Positions 55,523 through 64,000 of a stretch of 64,000 bases of DNA are shown in pieces. The translations under genes and the position numbers were made by a program. Location of the stretch: assembly GCA_963971305.1 (NCBI GenBank), contig OZ020309.1, positions 17,849,001 to 17,913,000 of the forward strand, read 5' to 3'. The stretch comes from Arcuatula senhousia (Eukaryota; Mollusca; Bivalvia; Mytilida; Mytilidae). The notes under the pieces were generated by a model that was not told the origin of the DNA, did no database searches, and worked only from the letters and a program-made list of their open reading frames with translations. Positions within the stretch are counted from its first letter, which is position 1. The number at the start of each line of letters is the position of its first letter.

Positions 55523-58500
55523 CTGCACTTAAAAGAAGACCTGTTGGGATAAACGTCCTTTTCGACGCGTTTAGGGGAACGATGAGCGGCCAATTATACA
55601 CGTGTTGGCATATAAAACCGAGCAAAACGCCCAAACATATTTCACTTTTTATCAACGCTCCCCAAAGTTTTAAAGTTTAATCTGCAAGTCGTCTTATGTA
55701 ATACTTGAAGAAAGCAAGTACGTGTGTGTATTAATATTTCGGCAAGAATTTTCCTTCGAATGCTTTGGTCCATCCTTTCACTGTTATCATTTTCAAAACA
55801 AAGAAGTTACCGTTTAATAACTCAACATTTATAAAATAATGATATATGTATATAAGATCATTCCCTTTAGCGCTTAACTATCAAAGATACTGGTCTTGTT
55901 TTTGGAAACAGACATCCCCTTGGGCCAGACGTTTTGTTCCTAACTTCCTACTAATGTCAATAGAGTGCCTGTGAGGATATCTGCCAACTAACAGTATATA
56001 ATTTATAGTTTTATATCATATACAAAGTCTCTATCAAATATTCTATTTCATTGGCACCAAGGGAAGTCTGGAACTTAAGAATTATGGCGCTCTCTGATAT
56101 TTATAATACTTATATTTGCGATATTTATTAAGTCGTATATATGCAAGGGAACAGTGTATTGTATTCCGAAACATTATTTATATTATTTATTAAACAGATA
56201 TTTTTCCTTTTACTTATTTTCTAGCATTAAGTGATATTGGAAAAATAAAAGAGTATAACAAAATTAATAAAAACATAGGAAACTAAGCACGTATATTGGT
56301 AACGGGTAAATTATTTCCGACTTCCTCATTTAAATCCTAGCTAAAAGACAATATTTGAGAATAAAATAAAGTAATATATAAGCGTTAAAGGACTTTTTGA
56401 TAAGGCGTAATAAACAATTCACACATATAAGGAAACCGTGAAAGAGCAAGATTCGCTCTGAAGCATCATTGCTACGAATTTTATTTAATGTCAAACACAT
56501 AAAAACTGAGGTAGAAAAGTCAGATTTGACGTCATAAAACCGAGTTTTACCAGTTGTTTCTTTAGAAATGTCTCAACTAAACAGGTTTTCAATTTTTTTC
56601 TGGTATTTTGATGTTTGTTTTAGATTGATACCTATTGTATTGGATGTTATCAATAAAATTCTTAAATTTATTTTTTTAAGACGCCTTTTATCATCGACTT
56701 ATCCTAAGTATAGGAATGTGTATCTGTACATGCATCTGATACAACAGTTCATTGTATTACACAAAAATCAAAAGAACAATCAAAAACGCTTTTAAATCAT
56801 TGATTTGAAAAGCAACAATCCTTCATGAATAATAAATGCACAAAATCAACAAAAAAGCCGTTAAACTGCTATTTGAAGACAATTGGTTCAATAACGAGTC
56901 TTAAGTTGACTAAATGATCATTAATAGTGAGGATACTAAAAATAAAGTGCATTTGATGTTTCTTTTTTTCTCAAGAATCAATATCATGCCTCGGTGTTTT
57001 TGATTCAATTTATAAAGAGTTTTTTTTTTTTAGATAAAGTCAGCGAAAAACATGGTTAATATTGTGGTTGAGGTTGAAAAATTACTCTTTCTTTTACCGT
57101 TGCTTATCACTATAGTTGTACTTTTTTCCTGGGAGGGGGTTGAGTGATTTTTATGTTGTCTTTTTCTTCGCGTTGGTTTCTTTTAAATCAACGCTCGCTG
57201 ATTTTGCTTTTGGCTGTCTTTTCGAACTTCCAAAATACGATTGCAGCACTATTGGTACGTTTTTGTTTCTATATAGAGTATATGATTTAATCGTTTCTTA
57301 AAGAGAAAAATGTCAATGTTCAGCATTCTATATAGGACAAGTTTGATATTCTCTTATTTGATTTTTTCTTCAATAATCAATATTTTAATATTCATTTGAA
57401 CTCAATGAAAGCCAACATGGTCTATTACAATTCATTTTGATTAAGTTTAATGAACTTTTCATTGCTTAACTTTCTAGTAACACCAAATGACCTTAGAGCT
57501 TAGAGTAACAATTTTGAACTTGTACAGGATACATGAGCTGTGATACAGATTGATTATTAATTATTAACTAGATTATTAATTAATAGCCTAGCTGCGATCA
57601 ATTTAACATTGTCATAGATTTCCTATTTGAGATGCTGATTAGAATACATTTGTAGGCTTCTCCTATATTGCAATATCGAGAAATTGGTATTTAAGACTGT
57701 GTGAAAATTTTACATGACTTGCAATAAAAATACATAGCATTTTTATTTACTCCCGTGTATAAACACTCTAGCTGTTTGTTGTTTCTCTTTTAATTTACAG
57801 TTTTATTTTTGCCATCTAGTTATTTTTGTCATTTGATTTCGACATATTTCTGAAAAGCGTTATTTGATAAAGAAAGAAAAATAATTAAATGATAGAGTCT
57901 AATAATTTTTCTTTGTGATTAAACTTGGAGTTGGTTGGAAAATGATCTAAATCTTGCAGCAATTCATATAAAAATAGAGAACAAAATATATTTAATCTTT
58001 ATAAATTATAATTGGAAATCTAGATTCGTAAATGCACTTCAATTAAAAACTGATACTGCTGCAGCAGTAAATATAAATAAAAGAATAATTTGTTTACACC
58101 AAAAACAAAAGACAACACGTGACAAATCCACAACAAATTAACATCACAACATTTTGAGTACTCACAAAATACAGAATCCATATTATAAAATCAGTATATA
58201 AGATCAATTGTAGAAAATTTCTATTTTAAATTTGGATATTCCTTTTATGGTACGACGTTGTACAACGAGAGTTGAAGCTGTGGAATGATGTGATCTGTAG
58301 AAAAACATTTGTTATGGTATGAATCGCAACCAGCAAAAAATCGATAACAACAGTGACTCACATTATTCCAAAACAAGCATGGCTTCATAATGAAACGAGA
58401 TAAACAAGATCATTTAGAAAACAGGGAAAGAATGAATGTTTAGAAAAAATATCTCTGGTATATTTTGAGCAATGTCACTTATTGATTTGCTAAGGTCAAG

Positions 58501-58869
58501 CTAGAAACAGGAATTGTCGCTGAAAATCCAATATTTACGTGTAAATTTATCCGATTGTCGGAGAACCCGTGAAAAATTGAGTGATGTGTATGGTTTAATT
58601 ATCAATGTCACTTCATCGGCTTTAACTGGGACATTCTGGTCCAATTAATTAAGCCCTTTTGATTACATGGAGAATTGGAAAGACAAGAATTCATCGTTTT
58701 AAGACGATTTAATGGTATTTTCCTTCAGGATGGTTCATATTAATTAGTTTGCTTTATTTAGGGATATTTGATTCATGACTTTTTGCTATTTTTATAATTT
58801 AAGACGTCATATATGTATAGTTTCATTCCTTGATGAAGGGCGAGTTTTAGATATTTCTGTCTTTTTTTA
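55523..58869. other. long AT-rich stretch without recognised features
   Basis: No exon, RNA gene or repeat edge was identified. ORFs at 56568-56795, 57116-57301 and 57935-58141 lack motifs. A short TA-rich near-palindrome (ATTATTAATTATTAACTAGATTATTAATTAATAG) lies at about 57552-57585. Confidence 0.45.
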
Positions 58870-59371
58870 TGCCCCCGCGACGACATGTCGGGGGGCATTA
58901 AGTTTTACTCATGTCCGTCCGTACGAATTTCCGTCAAGCTTTTCTCAGAAACCGTAAATGGGAATGACTTGAAACTTGGTAGGATGGTTCAGTATTACAA
59001 ACAATACGTCCTAAGTGATTTTTAGACCTGTCGGACATCTACTTCCTATTGGGGGCTGGATCGATACCAAAATCGACATGAAAATTTCCGTAAAGCTTTT
59101 CTCAGAAACCATACATGAGAATGACTTAAAACTTGGTAGGATGGTTCAATATGACAAGCTATATGTTCTAAGCGAATTTTAGACCTGTCGGACATCTACT
59201 TCCTGTTTGGGACTGGATCGTTACCGAAATCGACATGAAAATTTCCGTCAAGCTTTTTTCAGAAACCGTACATGGGAATGATTTGATACTTGGTAGGATG
59301 GTTAAGTATAATAAACTATGAGTCCTAAGCGACTTTGAGATATGTCGGATTTCAACTTTTTATTTGAGGCT
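58870..59371. mobile_element. TIR element with three ~157-bp tandem repeats
   Basis: Starts ATGCCCCCGCGACGACATGT with a self-complementary GCCCCCCGACATG/CATGTCGGGGGGC step and ends GCTAGCGGGGGCAT, giving a 10-bp inverted end ATGCCCCCGC. Inside, CCGTCAAGCTTTTCTCAGAA or variants begin at 58931, 59088 and 59245. Each is followed by TGGGAATGACTTGAAACTTG, GTAGGATGGTT and (first two) TAGACCTGTCGGACATCTAC. No coding capacity; the ORF at 58775-58957 is a shadow. Confidence 0.82.
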
Positions 59372-60079
59372 AGCGGGGGCATCTGTGTCCCATGGACACA
59401 TTCTTTCTTTATCTTTTATTCTTTTATTATTTGATATACATTTTTACATTATTAAAAAAAGAGGACCTGGAGTTTAGAGGCATAACGCATACTAGTAATC
59501 TAATTACGCTTCCATCAAAATGCACATACTTTACTGCAAATTATAAGGACATCTGTTCCCCCAATTAAATGGTGAATTTCAAAACGTAAGCATATGTAGT
59601 GAAATACCCAAAAAAATGAAAAGAAATATGTGAATAGATTGCAAGCTTTGACGACAATTAGATGTCTGATTCGGTAATTTTTGAATGTGCCTCTCCATAT
59701 GCATGCTTTCTGATATCGAAAGTCTCTAAAAAAATGAATTTTCTATCATCATTCTCAAAATGAGATGCTGAAGAATAATTTGCCATTTTGTGGCGGTTAA
59801 GGTAGGGGAACATCATTTGAATCTTGGCCATGTACCGATTTCATTAGTACCAGTATATGTGGATACAAGCAAAATATTGGTTCTTAGGTATTTCATTTCA
59901 TGAATTTAAATGTCTGATGCCCAACAAGGAAAAGTCAATCGTATTTGCAATTCATAGTCACCAACGAAAATATGAATATTGTTACGCAGAAGAATAGAAC
60001 ATAAAAACTTCCACAACTCTGTTAATTTTCTTTTAATTTGTGTAACTACCGAGTCTTAATATTGCAATTCAGAAAGGAT
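59372..60079. other. no recognised features
   Basis: AT-rich; nothing supported. Confidence 0.45.
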
Positions 60080-60330
60080 GTTACGAGGAAAAAAAAACCT
60101 GGTTTAATCCATCATATTTTTAAAATGCCTGTACCATATCAGGACCGTTGCGATCTTCGGATTTTTCTTATATACCATTGCCTTTAATATCAATATCAAA
60201 ATGTGTAAAATGGATTGATTTTAGTAACTTCGAGTTTTTTTTTAGTTATCATTCTGGTTTTATCCTTTTGTATCTGAAATTCAAATCAATATTTAAGGTT
60301 TGGCCCACAAAACTACTTTAACCCAGCCAC
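60080..60330 (+). repeat. repeat family S2, diverged copy
   Basis: AAAAACCTGGTTTAATCCAT, AAATGCCTGTACCATATCAG and GACCGTTGCGATCTTC correspond to S2. A second GGTTTGGCCCACAAAACTAC start follows at about 60298. Confidence 0.6.
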
Positions 60331-61234
60331 ATGTTCTAACTTAAGCCAGGAATTTTATCAAATTTATGTTTGTAATGCGTAGGGATCTTTTAATCGTGGA
60401 TAATTTAAGGATCGGCATTTAGTTTTGTGTATCACATTTAGAATCTAATGCACCAAATAGGCTAAATTTTTCTGCTTCTTCTCACCTCTCCCTTTTTTTG
60501 CGGTTCTTCAAAATTTACCGGTCCTTTTGTTTTCCACTCACCCCCATAGAACCAATACAAGACGGCGAGCGGAGATCACTTGTCACATAGTTTAAACATA
60601 TTTTATTTGCTAATACCATGTACATGAATACATAAAATTAACAAAAAGGATAAGACACAAGTTATACCAACTTACGTGGTCTTCTCCAAATTAATGAGTA
60701 TAACACAAATTAGATAGACATGCGACATATTCAATATTGTCCCATTGAAAGCTGGTTGCTGTATATATATTTTTTTAATTGCCACTGGTTTATGTAAGTT
60801 GTCTGACTCTCTCGTACACTTGTTTTATATCTCATTATCTTCTATTAAAATAAAAAAGAATTCAGTTTTATTGTAAATCCCCTAAACATCATCACTTCCT
60901 TGTTCTTTTCAAAAATTTCATAACAATCCCATTAAAATGTCTTCTTTTTTTTGAAACCTAGACTGGAAGTAATTATTTCACAAAATATTGGATATGAAAC
61001 AGTTTTGTCTGCCTTACTGGAGTTTTTTCCATTTTTTTATCAAAATAAAAATAAAAATAACATCATCACAAAATGGAGTAAGCATCTTGAAAGCAACTGA
61101 TTTGAGCAAATGTATCATTTTAGATGTTAAACTTAATCGTGGACCAACTGCAACACAGTGAGCGGCAACCATGCACTGATTAAATTGAAGGCTGCTGACT
61201 GTTTTTCATTATGGAGCTTTGAATTTCCGCTTAT
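60331..61234. other. no recognised features
   Basis: AT-rich; nothing supported. Confidence 0.45.
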
Positions 61235-61390
61235 TAACCCAAGACAAGACAAGACATGTGTGTGTAGGTTGTGTCGTGTACGCAGATTAACCCAAGACAA
61301 GACAAGACATGTGTGTAGGTTGTGTCGTGTACGCAGATTAACCCAAGACAAGACAAGACATGTGTGTAGGTTGTGTCGTGTACGCAGATT
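61235..61390. repeat. 51-bp tandem repeat, three copies
   Basis: Unit TTAACCCAAGACAAGACAAG then ACATGTGTGTAGGTTGTGTC then GTGTACGCAGA, three near-identical copies (the first has an extra GT). The unit length is a multiple of three, so all frames repeat as periodic peptides (for example RRLTQDKTRHVCRLCRV). ORFs on both strands are by-products. Confidence 0.9.
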
Positions 61391-61639
61391 CCAAACCGGG
61401 ATCCCAAATATAACTTCTTCAAAGACTGCTCTATCATGGGAAAATATTCAATAAGATCTTATGTTTTTTGTTTCCTATCAAAATTGACCCTTTGCTTTTT
61501 TTTATCAAGATCCATCGTACAAATGCAAAATGTAAAAATGTTATCTTCCATAGACTAGTATTATGATTATACCAACATCAAAAGTCTTTAGTTATCTAAA
61601 CTTAGTCTATTGTAATTGGTTTACAATAGACCTCGGCCT

Positions 61640-63625
61640 TCCCAGCTAACACAAAAACATCATAAAAATGTTATTAAAACATTTTCTTAAAAGGACTGAA
61701 AACATTTTTAAGAAATGTTTTAAAAACATTAATTTGTGGAGTGCCAGAAATGTTTTTATAATGTTTGTAAAAACTGTTTCTTAAAATGTTTAAAAAATGT
61801 TTTTCTAAAACATTTTTAATAAATATAAAAATAACATCTTTTTAAATCGTTACAGAAATGTTTGTACTATATGTTTTTTACTAGTTTTTTCGAAACATTT
61901 TATTAACATATTTTGTACTGTTTTTAAACTGTTATTAAGGCATGTTTTTATCCTGTATTTGTACCATATTATCCTAAAGGGTTTTGGATAGTGACTTGAC
62001 AAAAGAACATAAAACCCAAGAAATTAAAGTCCATAAAGGAATGAGGGACAAACATTAGAGCAAACTATGCAAAAGTGCATATGCATAATAAAGCGAATTC
62101 CAATTAGAGGTGTCCCCGAAAAAGCTGATTGGTCGAACCTTCTGCTTGTCACGTCACCATATCAAACAACAAACTGCCATATTCTTTATAGAACAATGAG
62201 AAAACTACACGACAAGAAACTTCACTAAGAAATAAAACACAAATTTAGTCCACAAGAATATGCTGTTCTTTTAAAAAGCCAACGAGTTATCCATATCATA
62301 ACTTTTATAGGAATTTCAGGAAAATATCATCTGTCAAGTCTTGTGGTGAAAGAATTCTTTATACATGTTATAGTTGTTTTCATTGTTCTGAAAAATAAAT
62401 AAATGCCGATTTATATACCAAAAGTACAAGTATCTTTATAAATGTACAATATAATAAACATAGTAAACATAGAGTAACCATTAGCATGATATTGGATTAA
62501 AGTCTAATCTCGAACTAAACCTTGATCGTTAGTTAAAGATGAATCATGTGCAAATTTAAAATTAAAAAAAATTAACATCAGTCTAACTATTATAAAACAA
62601 ATCATTCTACTTACATTTTGTTAGAGCTGTGTATAAAGATGTGTTTCCTTTCTCTTGAAAGTTTAAATCTATACTGATAAAGACTCCAACACACAGCGTG
62701 TGGCAAACCACTAAACTTACAAATAGCTGGTTACCATGGTGATCTTACTGATAACGATGCAGGATAATTGCTTATCAAACATCTTGAGAAAATTAGTCAC
62801 AGTATCGCTCGTGTTATACAACTAACATGCCATCGAAGATAATTAACAATGGAAAGAGATGCGTGTGTTTTAATATTTACCATCATTCTTTATCTTAAAA
62901 AAAACCTTAAATACTAATAAGAAGAATAAACAACAACAAAACATTAAGAATAAATGATAACCAGTAAAAGTAAAAAAAAAAAACATTACTTAAAACAATA
63001 AAAAAAAACTGGACTTAAAAATAAGATAAAAATTTAGGTTTTTTTATGTTATTTCAGTATATTTTTCACTGTAATCTGTTCATACTCATTAATAATTGTA
63101 TACAGTATTCATGACGTTATAACTTGTCTTATTTGTTAGAGGTAAAATTTGACAAAAAACATATCAAAAACATGCTTCTAAAAAGGTTTAAAATTGTTAT
63201 TTAAAAACATTTCTATGCCATTCAAAACCATGTTTTAAAATGGTTATGAAAAGATGTAAACTTTGAATGTTTTAAAAACATTTTTATAACATTCCCATAA
63301 TATGTTTTTAAATCGTTATGAAAAGATAATATGGAAATGCTTTCTTAATGTTATTATAACATTTCAAAATAATGTTTTAAAATTGTTATAAAAAGATGTA
63401 AAATAAATTGTTATAAAAACATTGTTTAAACATTTCAAAAAACAGTTCAGAAAACTATTTTCCATCTGTTTTAAAGAAACGTTAATTAACCGTTTTTAAA
63501 TCATTCTTAAAAAATCAAAACATTTTTAAAATGTTTTAAAAATGTTTTTTAAAAACGTTTTCTTCGGACCTCAGAAATAACCAAATTAAAATGTTTTTAA
63601 AAGGGTTCGTGCTACATGGGTTTCT
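61640..63625. mobile_element. ~2 kb AT-rich element with AAACATTTTTAAAATGTTT blocks at both ends
   Basis: The left 340 bp (61660-61990) and right 450 bp (63160-63605) consist of overlapping copies of AACATTTTTAAAAATGTTTT-like words that are self-complementary and also complementary between the two flanks. The outer edges CCCAGCTAACACAAAAACAT and AAAGGGTTCGTGCTACATGG give approximate inverted termini (CCCA.(G)TA.CAC.AA). The central 61.99-63.16 kb is ordinary AT-rich sequence without an ORF. Probably a non-autonomous DNA transposon; class uncertain. Confidence 0.6.
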
Positions 63626-63689
63626 ACGAAAATTCCCGGGAAAGGCCGATGTTCCGATTGATTGGTTTAATTAAAAGTTGTGCGAATTG

Positions 63690-63742
63690 TGCGAGATCAT
63701 GGAGATGAACATGATAGGGGTGATAAAACATGAAATGGTAAT
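63690..63742 (-). repeat. repeat family S3 short fragment
   Basis: ATCATGGAGATGAACATGAT, AGGGGTGATAAAACATGAAA match the end region of S3 (compare 43465-43500 and the reverse of 53485-53515). Confidence 0.5.
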
Positions 63743-63855
63743 TGTCTGTGTTGGGGGAGTTTCGATCTCCCCCTTCTGGTCTTTAAATATTGGTGGGATC
63801 CGACCGACTCTTATTTAACCATCAAATGTTCGATCTTCGACTTGTAAACATCAGA

Positions 63856-64000
63856 ATGGAATTCCCAGCTGATCTAAACGCACTTCTGAAAACCGCCATT
63901 AAAGATGGAATGGAGCTCAAGTGGGCCTTCTCTTGCTCTGAGGGGAAGGTAGAAGTCAAGATGACATGGTTTCCGGCTGTTGAACCGCCCAAAAGGAAAG
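63856..64000 (+). CDS. ORF leaving the window, unrecognised
   Basis: From ATG at 63856 the frame reads MEFPADLNALLKTAIKDGME, LKWAFSCSEGKVEVKMTWFP and AVEPPKRK, then runs off the right edge. Base composition rises in GC compared with the flank, as expected of coding sequence. The short acidic or amphipathic start followed by PPKRK resembles nucleic-acid-binding ORF1-type proteins of mollusc retroelements, but this is an impression only. It could equally be the first exon of a host gene. Confidence 0.45.
   Translation, partial: MEFPADLNALLKTAIKDGMELKWAFSCSEGKVEVKMTWFPAVEPPKRK

Noticed and set aside
61158..61454. Periodic ORFs on both strands over the 51-bp tandem repeat
   Set aside because: A repeat unit divisible by three keeps all frames open; no evidence for a repeat protein.

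Overview
This is AT-rich animal nuclear DNA, most likely from a bivalve mollusc. That assignment is inferred from the dense mix of small non-autonomous repeats, YIDD-type retroelement tails and LINE remnants, plus a metazoan host gene with very long introns; no species can be fixed from the sequence alone. There is no bacterial or viral gene organisation. Nearly all short ORFs are chance frames or repeat remnants.

Host gene: the main genic content is the 5' part of a Tubby-like protein 4 (TULP4) orthologue on the minus strand. Three exons, all phase 0, are bounded by GT-AG signals: exon A 38589-38849 (start codon, 87 codons, with 23 nt of 5' UTR to a splice acceptor at 38872/38873), exon B 14282-14410 (43 codons) and exon C 2626-2790 (55 codons). 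Joined, they read without a break through the N-terminal WD40 blades of TULP4 (185 codons). The remaining WD40, SOCS-box and tubby-domain exons must lie left of base 1, and the promoter and first non-coding exon right of 38873. The introns are about 24.2 kb and 11.5 kb, and a third runs off the left edge.

Intron 3 and intron 2 (1-14281): two copies of a hairpin-ended element with internal ~0.5 kb tandem repeats (1098-2503 and 9083-10441, opposite orientation), a TTAA-flanked MITE directly abutted by a second MITE (4758-5964), several retroelement tails and one unexplained two-membrane-segment ORF (7846-8028).

Intron 1 (14411-38588): a decayed array of six or seven ~0.5-1 kb units (about 16020-22330), broken coding remnants of an unrecognised repeated protein, a MITE copy, a 'GGCCTAGGTGGCCATG' minisatellite, an apparently exact 196-bp tandem duplication, and a 5'-truncated LINE with an intact 657-codon reverse-transcriptase reading frame and a perfect 13-bp target-site duplication (35140-37432), antisense to the host gene.

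Right half (38873-64000): no host coding exon was recognised. It holds a Penelope-like (YIDD) reverse-transcriptase fragment with several 3' tails (40962-46880), a dense cluster of TIR elements (42474-44200), a second copy of the TTAA MITE (49190-49847), further TIR elements (53654-54235, 55150-55522, 58870-59371), a 51-bp tandem repeat (61235-61390), a ~2 kb AT-rich element built of AAACATTTTTAAAATGTTT-like blocks (61640-63625), and an ORF starting at 63856 that leaves the window.
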